Source: Telmatactis stephensoni
Lineage: Eukaryota; Cnidaria; Anthozoa; Actiniaria; Isophelliidae
Assembly: GCA_029948255.1 (NCBI GenBank)
Contig: JALIZF010001914.1
Span: forward strand, 744,001 to 808,000
DNA: 64,000 bases
Direction of reading: 5' to 3'
The notes under the pieces were generated by a model. That model ran no database searches. It was given only the letters and a program-made list of their open reading frames with translations, and was not told the DNA's origin. Of the stretch, positions 1-9,888 are shown one piece after another (the first letter of the stretch is position 1; every line of letters starts with the position of its first letter). Made by a program: the position numbers and the translations under genes.

Positions 1-62
1 TTTGACGTCTTCAGTACAGACCCATGGAAAAATGGAATCGATTTATTTTATACAATATTCAT
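1..62. repeat. dispersed repeat fragment (shared with 1350-1415)
   Basis: This stretch reads TGACGTC, then AGTACAGAC, then GGAAAAATGGAAT. The same words occur in the same order at about 1350-1410 inside the RAD51C intron. Two copies 1.3 kb apart suggest a dispersed repeat family. Its ends and class are not clear to me. Confidence 0.35.
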
Positions 63-189
63 CTAAACATTTCAACCAAATTGCAATCAGAGCGCGCGTA
101 AGGTTCAATGACGTCATCTATGCGTGTGTACTGTTATCACACACGGTTCTCGACCAATCAAAGCTCGCGTAATATACTATTCATTATAT

Positions 190-299
190 GTATAATTAGA
201 TATAGTTACTGAAGCCGGCAGCAAAACTGGTTATAGCCCGAAGCTGACTGCAATATATCCAATATTGCTGCTGGCTGAAGTAACTATCTTGTATAATTA
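190..299. repeat. short foldback (hairpin) repeat
   Basis: ATAGTTACTGAAGCCGGCAG near 202-221 is repeated in inverted, slightly diverged form near 268-290 (CTGGCTGAAGTAACTAT). This gives a stem of about 23 bp with a loop of about 45 nt. It is probably a small MITE or its remnant. No target-site duplication was clear. Apart from this, 1-773 holds nothing I recognise. Confidence 0.45.
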
Positions 300-773
300 C
301 TGGTCAACTTCATAACCACCAAAATCACCAAAATTGTTGAAATTGAAGCAAATTTTAATTTTTAAAAAATGAAGTATTGTATGAGCATGCGTACTTCTGT
401 TGATTTTATATCCCACACGTTTTGATGCTAACGTTTGTCATAATAAAGAAAGCCTTACAAGACTTTATTTCTGAATGGGGAGCTAGATTTTGAAAAGGCT
501 CTGAAAAGTACTGTGACCGCTAGCTTAGTAGATACTTTTCTTTGTCATCCTGCAAATCTGGTTCCCCTAAGCAAGTCACATTGCAATATTCACACAGTAT
601 TATTAAAAATATTGCCGTCTGTTAGGTTAGGCTGATGGCATTATTTGCAGCAATGCAGCTGATGTATGCTTTTCTGTCTGGATTCGTTGGGTTATTGCGC
701 AATGAAAACAATAGCTTATGAAATTGATATATGTATATATATACATTTTTATTTTCATGTATTTTTTATCCAG

Positions 774-1151
774 GTCAAACTGATAGTTTTGGACAGCATT
801 GCGTTTCATTTTCGTCATGATTTTGAAGACATGGCACTTCGGACACGCCTACTGAATGGCTTAGCGCAAACATTTATCAGGATTGCATGTGAAAAACAAA
901 TAGCTGTAAGTAGATTCACAATCTACGGTGAGCATGTGAATAGCCGTTGGATTGAGGGTTTTTCAAAGAGATAGATCGATATAGGGGTGTGGTTTATGAC
1001 TGAAATGATTCAATGTGACCATTTGTAGATTGTATTGATGAACCAAATGACGACACGATTACGTCAAAATCAAGTGGGCCAATCACATCTTATTCCTGCT
1101 TTAGGTAAGTCAATCACCGACCAAGTCAGAGCTTTCAGCTCTTTCTTTCTT

Positions 1152-1223
<72 letters not shown>

Positions 1224-2734
1224 GTATAATGACCCTAGCCTGTAATTCAGATGTAATCTAGAAGGGGTCTGACTAAACACATCGAATGAACTTCAAAATG
1301 TGATGAGAGACTGTTTCTCGTACATTTCAAATTTGTTCTCACCACATTTTGACGTCATTTGTGCATCTAGTAGAGTACAGACGCACGGAAAAATGGAATT
1401 TATTAGTTTTATATTTAAGTGTAAGTAGGAATGTTACTCGTTCAACTAAATCACTCACTTCAGAATATCCTTAATCTTTAACCAGTGTGATTAAAAACTA
1501 ATGGAATGGGATTAAACATGAATATGATTTTGTTTTAATTTTAGGAGAGAGTTGGGGTCATGCCAGCACAATTCGTGTTGTTCTTTACTGGGAGAACAAA
1601 CAGAGGTATATTATTTATATTATATTATTTAGCGCCAACCCAGGGGTACATCTAAAGAAAACCATTGACCTCAGGGTCCTGGTCTGAGATCCTGAAAGCA
1701 CGATTAACTCCTAAGAAAACCACTCATGTTAATCGTGGTTTCACGTTAATGGAGCTTCTGTTTTACATGACTGGCGCTGAAGAATCTTTCATTGGAAGAA
1801 CAGGGCTGGTCCTCTTCCCCTCCCCCCTAACTCCTCCCACCCCTCTTTTTCTTTTCTTTGTATACAATATAAGGCTGATAATATTATATTGGAATGGTCT
1901 GTCAGTAGTAGATTATTACTTGATTATACTCTATTACGTTTATTAGGTCTTTGAAAAATTCGACATGATTGTTTTTGAGTTTCTTGTAAAGCGAATATAC
2001 ATAGCACTATATAAACAAAGTATTTATTAGTATTTATTCTCTTGATGAGTATTTTTTTAAATAATTATTGTAGACTGGCGACTCTGTACAAATCCCCAAC
2101 AAGGCAAGAAACCACAGTGCCATTTCAAGTAACGGTGAGTAGTGATGGTACTTTTATGAACCTGCATATGAAGTTATAGACACAAAATGTCACGCTTAAA
2201 CAGTAGCTGTCGGTCATTCATGGTCCATTTGTTGGAAACAAACGCCAACCCAGGAATATGATTATAAATATAAAACTTAGAAAACTACTCATTCCAACCG
2301 GCCAGGATTAACCATCCTAAGACTATTTACACGAAAACGGTTTTGGAACCGGACCAGTGGTATTTACATGAGAACGGTTGTGGAAGGTTCCAAAATTGAT
2401 CCTCTTTAGTAGGTCCACAAATCAAAACGGTTGGATAGAATATCTAGTGTAAAGGAAAGGACCATCCGATCGTTGTGATATTTGGAACGGCTGTCCCGTG
2501 TAATCATAGCCTAATCCACTTTCGAATAACTTGAAGTCTGCATGTTGATTAAGCTTATAGTGGTGTACTATCTATCCACAGTCTAGCGGAGTACGAGATC
2601 TATGGGAGCCAGATCATGCCAAGAACGATACAGCTTGCATTACTACTGCCAACAGTACCTGTGATGGGATTGACCACAATGGAAATACACAACAAACAGA
2701 AAGTCGTAAAAGAACTTTTGATGAGATTAGTTAA
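774..2734 (+). CDS. RAD51C: RAD51C-like DNA repair recombinase, C-terminal five exons (5' part lies outside the window)
   Basis: RAD51C is a RecA/RAD51-fold paralog that acts in the BCDX2 and CX3 complexes during homologous recombination. Five exons read in one continuous frame: 774-905, 1029-1104, 1545-1605, 2074-2134 and 2582-2734, about 160 codons plus stop. All have AG/GT borders and matching phases. The first encodes the Walker B strand (LIVLDSIAFHFRHD) and the RTRLLNGLAQ helix. The second begins VLMNQMTT, the third reads ESWGHAS and IRVVLYWENKQR, and the fourth LATLYKSP. The last exon is divergent but ends in a basic SRKRTF followed by DEIS, like the nuclear localisation tail of vertebrate RAD51C. 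Walker A and the N-terminal domain must lie upstream of base 1; I found no further exon in 1-770. The introns hold a CT microsatellite and dispersed repeats. Confidence 0.93.
1141..1223. repeat. (CT)n / (CTTT)n microsatellite in a RAD51C intron
   Basis: A CTTT-type repeat flanks both sides of a pure CT run of roughly 50 bp (about 1157-1206). It starts about 35 bp after a 5' splice site. The ORF running through it is a repeat artefact. Confidence 0.95.
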
Positions 2735-3400
2735 CACGTGCTGGATTCAACCCATTGGATTTGGGCAAAAACTGTGTCTGGAAACAATTCCTTGTTGTTT
2801 CATCACTGATGAGGTGTAATACGAAGATTAGTTGTATTTTAGATAAAAGGTCGACAATAGTCCTTCCTTTCTTTAGTAAAGAGGGAAGGATCACACGTCT
2901 AGTCTGGCAAAATCCAGCCCTTGTAGGGTTGGTAAAAAAAAGCTGCTGGCGAAACCGAGACTGAACTGAGTTTCCAGTCTTATCAGAGATGACTTGATTT
3001 CAAACAACGGAACAGATTTGGCCTCAGTCTTTCAGATGCTAGTGATATAGATTGTAATATGCACTCTTTTAGCTTTGACTGACTCAACTACGAATTTCAA
3101 CAAAAGCAACCACTAGTATTAAATGTTATTACTTCAGCTAGCAGTAACACTGAATTCTAGTCTGTTTTCCAACTGAGTAAATTGGTAATGCCACATAGAA
3201 AATAAAATACTATTTTACTGAACATTCTAAAGTATGTTAAGGGCTGCAGGGTCAGAAGCTAAAAACGAGAAAATGTCTCTTTTTCGATTTGCAGCGTAAC
3301 AGAATGAAACGAAACTTTGACACCTTGAAAGTGTCCAACGCAGTATAGAAAATCAACGCTCAGAAATGGCCAGGGCCCTGTACCGATATTGTTCAACATC
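2735..3400. other. 3' flank of the RAD51C-like gene, no gene seen
   Basis: AT-rich sequence after the RAD51C stop codon. It presumably includes the 3' UTR. AATAAA occurs at about 3201, but I cannot assign it. No coding homology or structured repeat was recognised. Confidence 0.5.
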
Positions 3401-3411
3401 TACACTCCTTG

Positions 3412-3860
3412 ATCTTCTTGTTCTTGTTCTTCTTCTTCTTCTTGTTCTTCTTCTTCTTCTTGTTCTTCTTCTTCTTCTTCTTGTTCTTCTTCTTCTTCTT
3501 CTTGTTCTTCTTCTTCTTGTTCTTCTTCTTCTTCTTGTTCTTCTTGTTCTTCTTGTTCTTCTTGTTCTTCTTCTTCTTCTTCTTCTTCTTCTTCTTCTTC
3601 TTCTTCTTCTTCTTCTTCTTCTTCTTCTTCTTCTTCTTCTTCTTCTTCTTCTTCTTCTTCTTCTTCTTCTTCTTCTTCTTCTTCTTCTTCTTCTTCTTCT
3701 GCTTCTTCTTCTTCTTCTGCTTCTGCTTCTGCTTCTGCTTCTGCTTCTGCTTCTGCTTCTGCTTCTGCTTCTGCTTCTGCTTCTTCCTCCTCCTCCTCCT
3801 AGCCTCCTCCTCTTCTTCTCCTCTTCTCTTCTTCTTCTTCTGCTTCTTCTCTATTACTAC
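3412..3860. repeat. long compound (TTC)n microsatellite with ordered variant blocks
   Basis: About 450 bp of trinucleotide repeat in successive blocks: TTC interrupted by TTG (about 3412-3560), almost pure TTC (about 3561-3700), alternating TTC/TGC (about 3716-3785), then TCC-rich and imperfect TTC. Long poly-Leu, poly-Phe and poly-Lys frames here are artefacts of the repeat. Confidence 0.97.
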
Positions 3861-3899
3861 TACTTCTTCTTCCGGGTGGGGCCCACCTCCCGTTCTTGG

Positions 3900-4600
3900 T
3901 GAAGATATTCTAGTGGGCTTCGCACAGTGCTGTGCAGGAGACATCTAGACTTGTCACTTGCACAACTGAGTGGTAGGGTATTCCACTGACTCCCGTATTG
4001 ATCTTGGAAGAACGAGAACTGATGATTAGTACGTAAGAACGGAACTTTATGAGCTTGTGAGTTCATGTGTCTTGAAGATTTCACGTGAAGTGTTAGTAGA
4101 TGTTGATCTGAGAGCCCATATCGACCAAACCATTGCGTATTTTGTATATCATACAGTCTCAAGGCTTGCCTTCGGGTTTGCAAAGAAGCCCAACCGACTC
4201 ACTGACATTGACAGATTTTACAGACTGCGGCTCAGACAAGTCTTTCGACACCATCCAGTGCATCCTTGAAGATTATACCTCGGAGCCCTAAAAGATAAAA
4301 GACAGGCTAACATACAAGAATGCTCTGTTTTCCATCTTGCTATCAGAGTAACTTAGTGACATGCATGCAATCTTGTCGGTGTGAAGGAAAGTAGCTGAGA
4401 TTCCAATCAGAACCTGTATATCTCGTAGTGACCTTTCAGTCGGAGTCTCATGTTTGCACCATACCTTAAAATTAACTGAAAAAACTCAAAAGCGTGCAAA
4501 TCTCATTACAAAGCCTGCTGGAACTAACTGAGGAGCGGACTTTTTAAAACACCTTTCGTACTTCTACACTCGCACTTTTTTGCCCCACTGCAGACTACGC
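3900..4600. other. non-coding stretch, no gene recognised
   Basis: Mixed-composition sequence without a convincing ORF or clean inverted repeat. It ends in a poly-C run (about 4600-4614). It may be decayed LINE sequence, because a recognisable reverse-transcriptase relic follows directly. Confidence 0.35.
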
Positions 4601-4670
4601 CCCCCCCCCCCCCCTCCCTCCTCTGCGTTTGAAGCCACAGTTGTCGTACTAGAACACTAGATCGGCTGTT

Positions 4671-4766
4671 ATCAACAATGCCCTGCGTATTATCTCTGGG
4701 TTGACCCCAACAAATATGTCCCCAGTCCTCGTAGGCATTGCTCCTGCTAACAGACAAGAGCGTCAA
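4671..4766 (+). pseudogene. relic of a non-LTR retrotransposon reverse transcriptase (region downstream of the RT core)
   Basis: One frame reads INNALRIISG, then TPTNMSPVLVGIAPA. This is the typical sequence after the RT domain of coral/anemone-type LINE polyproteins. Only about 32 codons are recognisable. The flanks are out of frame and there is no intact ORF, so this is a decayed fragment. Confidence 0.6.
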
Positions 4767-4874
4767 CCGCAAACATTTCGCAGCAGTTGCAAAAGAAATG
4801 AGCGGGACCTGTGCCCACTATCACCATCAGTTGTAGCAGCTGTGCAACACCAACAGGGTTCCCACTCTCCTTGG

Positions 4875-4985
4875 CGAAAAATCAGGGAAATCAGAGAACA
4901 ATTCAAGGGCAGGAAATTGTCAGGGAATTTTGTCATCGGTCAGGGAAATTGTAAAAGCAAGCCAAAAGTCAGGGAATTTTGAAAC
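4875..4985. repeat. degenerate short tandem repeat (TCAGGGAAATT-type)
   Basis: The word TCAGGGAA recurs four times in about 100 bp (near 4882, 4918, 4940 and 4969) with AT-rich spacers. It looks like a decayed short-period tandem repeat or the end of a dispersed element. Confidence 0.45.
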
Positions 4986-5004
4986 AAAAAATCTAGGTTA
5001 CCCA

Positions 5005-5133
5005 CCAGACTAAAGTCTCGATTGGGAATTTGGTCAATAGGCTACCAAAAATCCAGACAGAGGCGGAGTTTCCTATACAATGTCTGTACACTTTGCTGGC
5101 TTCCCGGTAGCCTATTGACCATCTTTAGTCTGG
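5005..5133. repeat. MITE-like inverted repeat of about 129 bp
   Basis: The ends are CCAGACTAAAG (5005-5015) and CTTTAGTCTGG (5123-5133). Internally TGGTCAATAGGCTACC pairs with GGTAGCCTATTGACCA. The paired outer and inner blocks mark a small foldback element. No target-site duplication was certain. Confidence 0.6.
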
Positions 5134-6880
5134 CTGGACGCGTAATTATGCACACGGTGGTAACCAATCAGGTTACTGTAGATAGCTTGCATCTTAATTC
5201 TAGTTTAATCCATATATTTGATGCATGTAGATATAATGTAATCTACGGGTGCTAAATAAAGCATATATGTCTTGTCTATAAATTTAGGTTACCTGTGGAA
5301 GCCAATATCTTCATTCAGTTACCCAACGGGCCACGTTCGATATCTTAAAATTCTAACTTGACTACAAGGCTTTGATAGGATGGTACTGACTTCCTGTAGA
5401 TACGAAAACATCCTTCCCAAGTACATTAATAGTGTTACGAATGAACCAATGTACCATAAATGACGATTACAATTGGGATATTTTCAGAATTTTGATTGGA
5501 AAATGAGTTAGTTCACAAACTATAACAGCGTTACTATCCGGGGTTACTATAGAATTGACACCATTGTAACCACTTACTCTCAGACACTGTAACCTGTCTG
5601 GTGCATAAGCCCTCTCACGACCGCAAAAGATTGCTACACCCTTCAGTAGCTAGCACTCAAGAGAAGCTCAAGAGAAAGAAAAACTATTGACTTTGATTTT
5701 GTTCCCCACACTAGGGTGAATTACAGCTACAAGTTACAAATACATATGTAGTTTAATTATTTTTTACCTCTCTTATAATGACCACCTACGACCACTGGTC
5801 AGAAAATAGGTTTTTGAAAGGGGTACCATTTACTCTGAAAGGTATATAAAGTGGTACCTTTTTTCTCTGGAAGGTATATAAAAATAGGTTTTCAACAAGG
5901 GCTTGTTTAGAAGTCTCCCTTGCAGCCGTGGTTAGTCTTGTCACGCAATGCTCCATACACGAGGGAGACTAGGGGTGGAGCCTCCCCATATAACATTAGC
6001 TCACCACAGATTGTTACCCGTGGCTTTAGCTTATTTTAATGTTTTAAAAAGAAGGAAAGCTTTAAAGTACGAAACAAAAGACCACATGTGCATTTATTAC
6101 ATCTTTATTCAGTCGGCAAAAGTCATTTGACAGCACACCAACGGTGCAGACAAGAACAAAACGAAATAGTCTAAAAAACTGAAACATTATAAACAAAGCT
6201 AAAAATAAATCCCTAATGCATGGTCTTCCGCATCCAATTTTTTTGGGGAGAGAAGTAGGCGAGAATTGGACACACAGGCAAAATGATTTATCTCGCAAAA
6301 GGAGAACACAAGAAAAAGAAAACAACCATCGGAAGAAAGTACTGGAAGGAAAAATCCAGAAAAAGGAAACGTTTTGGGCTTCCTGTGTCAGCAACTGCGA
6401 TCCTGACATCCATTTCTGATTTCCGGATCCGGTTTGAAACCGAACGAAAGTGAACACGGACTGAACTGGACTGAACATGTGGTATAACGAATGGTTGATG
6501 CTCATTCTAACTCTTTGGTAAGCCAGCCTTCCCTGCTTTTCTAGACAAACAATTTTTATCAATTATTATGAGTTTTTGACTCTATTGTGAAGAGAACGTG
6601 CCTCCTTTGCAGCTGAGAGAACAAGTTGAGTTACATAACAACATAGCACTCATCAAGGCTGTTGTGTGTTTTAAGTTTAGCTCAGATTAACTTAAATTTG
6701 TAACCATTTGTTTCGTTATCTTCTAGCCCACACCAGGAACTCGTGAGCAGTGAAATCTAATTCAAGACTCTACCAAATACAAGGTTTCAGTACAAAGTTT
6801 AGTTTTGTTTCACCCAATTGAAGATTCCCACTGAGCTGAAGGACTTTGAATTGCTGAGTCACGAGTTTTGTAGGTCTTCC
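5134..6880. other. intergenic region before the CD36-like gene
   Basis: No supported gene. At about 5822-5892 the phrase AAAGGTATATAAA occurs twice within 60 bp with GGTACC-type flanks, a short imperfect tandem repeat. Minus-strand ORFs at about 6062-6562 have no family features. The last 150-200 bp is probably the 5' UTR of the next gene. A possible 3' splice site (TTTTGTAG) ends at 6873, so a 5' UTR intron is possible. Confidence 0.4.
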
Positions 6881-6917
6881 GTTATGTCATGCATCGCCGT
6901 TCTTACATGACGGAGCA

Positions 6918-8468
6918 ATGCAGTCCAAAGAGGAGCAAACAAGTTGTATTTATGGCGGAAAAAAGATCGCAGTTTTATTCACTGTGGGAACCTTGTTTAT
7001 CTTGGCTGGCTGTACCTGTTATCCATTGATTGATTCCCTGATACAGAACAAAATCAATTCCCAGCTTGTTCTAAGCCCTACATCAGCGAGCTACAAAGAA
7101 TGGAAGTCACCCGATGTTCCGATATATCTTCAGTTCTTTATATTCAATGTGGAAAATCATCTTGAAGCCGAGCAAGGGGCAGTTCCAGTAGTCAGCCAAA
7201 AAGGACCCTATTCATATAGTGAATTTAGACATAAAGGAAACATCTCTTGGAACAATGAGAATTCTACTGTGATGTACAATGAAAGGCAGTGGTTTGTATT
7301 TGACCCTTCTACGTCATGCAGTAGCTGTGATCCCTCCAAGGATAAAGTTATAACTCTTAACATCGTATTGGTAACACTTGCTAACTTGATCAAAAACTTG
7401 CCAGATGTTTTAGATTGGAAGGCTTTGGTAGATGTTCTTTTCGATGTTGAGAAGGAGACCTTATTCCATGAGATGAATGTCCATGAATTATTGTGGGGGT
7501 ACCAAGACCCATTGCTTCATAAATACAATGACATAAAGAAAAAATGGCCTTTCAAGGACTTTAATCTGCCAGATGTGAGCTCATTTATAGCATTGCAGCA
7601 GAATAACACATTACAGGGAGTTACTAAAGTCTGTACAGGAGCCAAGGACATCAATTCTATTGCAAAATGGAAAGAATGGAAGGGGAGGGGTAATGTTGGT
7701 GTGTGGAACACATCGTATTCCAACATGTTAAATGGTAGTGATGGTACTCAGTTTCCACCCCAACAAAGTACAGATAATATTTTGTATGTTTTTGTGACTC
7801 AACTTTGCAGGTCTCTGTTTTTGACTTATGAAAAGAAATCCAAAGTCCATGGAATAGACACTTTAACATTCACAACACCAGCAAAGCTTTTCTTCAATGC
7901 AACGCTCAACCCTGATAACCAAGCTTTTTGTACCAAAAAGTGCTACCCTACTGGAATTTTGGACATTGGTGTTTGTCAGAATGCATCTATACCTCTACCT
8001 TTATTTATCTCTGCCCCTCATTTTTACCTGGGCGACAAATCACTCATTGAAAAAGTCCATGGTTTATCTCCTAATAAGAAAGACCATGGAACATTTCTTG
8101 ATGTTGAGATCCATACAGGAGTTCCATTAAAAAGTGCCAAACGGCTCCAGATAAATGTTTTTATTGAGCCTGTCCCACATATCACACAAATGGAAAAAAT
8201 AAGAAGTGCATTTTTTCCTATAATGTATATTAATGAAACATCAACAATTGGAAGACGCCAAGCAAGAATGCTCAAAGAGAAAGTACTTATGCCATTCAGT
8301 ATTACTCACTACTTGGAGTTAGCAGTGGTCATTGTTGGAGGAGTTTTGTTTTTAACTGCATTTGTCTTGTTAGTCCTTTTGATCCATAGAAACAGAAAAC
8401 TGATGTTAATTAAAACCATGCTGACTCCATCAGTCAATGAAAGAACTCCACTTGTTGTTAACAGCTAG
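6918..8468 (+). CDS. CD36-family scavenger receptor, LIMP-2/SCARB2-like, intronless
   Basis: CD36-family proteins are two-pass membrane receptors for lipids and lipoproteins. LIMP-2 members sit in lysosomes and carry beta-glucocerebrosidase. This 516-aa ORF has a cytoplasmic N-terminus, TM1 at about 17-38, a large lumenal domain, TM2 at about 466-489 and a 27-residue tail. Family landmarks are KGPYSYSEFR in the first third and the Cys-rich FCTKKCYPTG block followed by PLFISAPHFYLGD. At least eight N-X-S/T sequons lie in the lumenal part. The tail has ERTPLV at about 508-513, an acidic dileucine-type signal like that of LIMP-2, so lysosomal rather than surface location is inferred. The length is normal for the family. 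The gene has no intron, unlike vertebrate homologues. ATGs at 6884 and 6888 precede the start, and the second opens a frame that overlaps it. Orthology within the family is uncertain. Confidence 0.92.
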   Translation: MQSKEEQTSCIYGGKKIAVLFTVGTLFILAGCTCYPLIDSLIQNKINSQLVLSPTSASYKEWKSPDVPIYLQFFIFNVENHLEAEQGAVPVVSQKGPYSYSEFRHKGNISWNNENSTVMYNERQWFVFDPSTSCSSCDPSKDKVITLNIVLVTLANLIKNLPDVLDWKALVDVLFDVEKETLFHEMNVHELLWGYQDPLLHKYNDIKKKWPFKDFNLPDVSSFIALQQNNTLQGVTKVCTGAKDINSIAKWKEWKGRGNVGVWNTSYSNMLNGSDGTQFPPQQSTDNILYVFVTQLCRSLFLTYEKKSKVHGIDTLTFTTPAKLFFNATLNPDNQAFCTKKCYPTGILDIGVCQNASIPLPLFISAPHFYLGDKSLIEKVHGLSPNKKDHGTFLDVEIHTGVPLKSAKRLQINVFIEPVPHITQMEKIRSAFFPIMYINETSTIGRRQARMLKEKVLMPFSITHYLELAVVIVGGVLFLTAFVLLVLLIHRNRKLMLIKTMLTPSVNERTPLVVNS

Positions 8469-8685
8469 ATCTTGTAGTTTTGGTTTGATGGTAGTGGGTG
8501 TGCTAAAATTATTGTGTGCTACATAAAAAAAGTCATTCAGTACTATTTGATATTTTGGGAGAGTGATAACATTACACAAATTAAGTAATTCAAAGAAGAC
8601 CCTACTTGATGGGGAGTACCTGATGGGAAGTATATTTTGAGAATTGATGAATTAATTGTTATAGATTAAAATTTACATTCATTCC
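8469..8685. other. 3' UTR/flank of the CD36-like gene
   Basis: AT-rich sequence after the stop codon, with no gene. No strong AATAAA was seen before the MITE that starts at 8689. The real polyadenylation site may lie beyond it; ATTAAA-like sequence occurs near 9332. Confidence 0.4.
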
Positions 8686-8688
8686 TTA

Positions 8689-8941
8689 GGGAGCATTCAT
8701 TTTTTAGGAGGGGGTGGGCCGGAGGAATTGCAGGAATCAAATACAAAAAAATGCAAGCCCCCATGGTAAGGAATTGAACTATATTGATGACCCACCCCAC
8801 TTCCAAATACAAAAATAGGGTCCCTTGACCTGGTTTAACTTTCAGAAAAAAATGACCCACCCCCTTTCATAGAGTAAATTTCTTTTGGCCCACCCCTCAA
8901 TTCCTCCGGCCCACCCCCCCTCCTAAAAAATGAATGCTCCC
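8689..8941. mobile_element. MITE with long perfect TIRs and TTA target-site duplication
   Basis: GGGAGCATTCATTTTTTAGG opens the element and its reverse complement closes it. The arms match for about 45 bp, except for G-tract length. Both sides carry TTA (8686-8688 and 8942-8944). A 3-bp TTA/TAA duplication with G-rich TIRs fits non-autonomous PIF/Harbinger-type elements. The element is 253 bp and has no coding capacity; ORFs through it are shadows. Confidence 0.85.
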
Positions 8942-8944
8942 TTA

Positions 8945-9888
8945 TTGCATCTTTTTAATACGCTGAGTCTGATAGTTTCCATTTTTAATGATTTTGTTAT
9001 TAATTACTTCCAAAGTAATGACTTGAACTTTGGAACTTCCAAACAAAAGTGTAAAATGCAGTGTTACAACAGACTCGGTAACTTTTGAGGACTTTGTGGA
9101 CCCCAATTAATTAAGACATTCATCTGTGTTTTTGTTTTTGTTTTGTTTTTGTTTTGGTTTTTGCAGCAGCTCAACAAATATTCATTCAGTAGCTGTAAAA
9201 AAAGTATTCTGACCAATAATCTCATTCAGTGAAAAGTATGTAAACTTAAAGGCTGAAATTATATTTGCTCATTGTTTCTTGTAAACATCAATGGTGCTAT
9301 TGTAATATACTTTTTTACTGCTAAGCTAATATATTAAAAGAAAAAGATGTCTCGTTATAGAAAGGTGTATTTGTTTTTTATGAAAGTACCCCTCTCCTAG
9401 CTAGGACCTGATAGAGAGTAACATCATGATGACGACAGCTGGGAGAAGGGGTTGTCAAAAAGGTTTAATCTCAATATGCAATGCTATTTTTTTCACCATT
9501 TTCAATTCTCATTCAGACTTGAGAGTTTTGAAATGAATGATATTGAAAGAAATTATCTGGCCAAATGGAAAATATACTGGAGTCAGTTGTTCGAAGCCTG
9601 GATACGTTATCCACCGGATAAGAGCTATAAATTTTATCCACTGAATAAGTAAAAGGTAAATTACCGAGAACCGAGGCTTTTAGCCTTATACAACCCAAGG
9701 ACCGCAGGGATGTTTCAGTTTTGCTGACCCTCCCCTCCCCTAGGTTGTTAAGATTGCTATGCATGCTGGGTAGTTTAGGTTATGTCGTTCTTGTTCTTGT
9801 ACGATATGAACAACAGTTAAAACACGTTTATTTTAACTCTCTTAACGTTCAAACCAAATGTAGCAACACAACTCGTTGACATCGTACA
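8945..9888. other. intergenic region and PPTC7-like promoter
   Basis: No gene seen. It contains a T-rich simple repeat at about 9129-9163. A dispersed repeat at about 9596-9650 has a TTATCCACCGGATAA-like core followed by TTTATCCACTGAATAA. Similar TATCCAGTGAATAA wording ends the LINE fragment at 12810. Sequence just upstream of 9889 is presumably the core promoter, but no TATA box is obvious. Confidence 0.45.

Noticed and set aside
2616..2964. ORFs overlapping the last RAD51C exon (2616-2819, 2755-2964)
   Set aside because: They are in other frames; the RAD51C frame closes at 2734 with a matching C-terminal tail.
3366..3948. Long ORFs of poly-Leu, poly-Phe and poly-Lys/Gln
   Set aside because: They are translations of the TTC/GAA microsatellite in three frames with no non-repeat domain.
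6062..6562. 166-aa minus-strand ORF before the CD36-like gene
   Set aside because: Phe/Cys-rich composition, no motif, and no promoter or homologue I can name; likely chance in AT-rich sequence.
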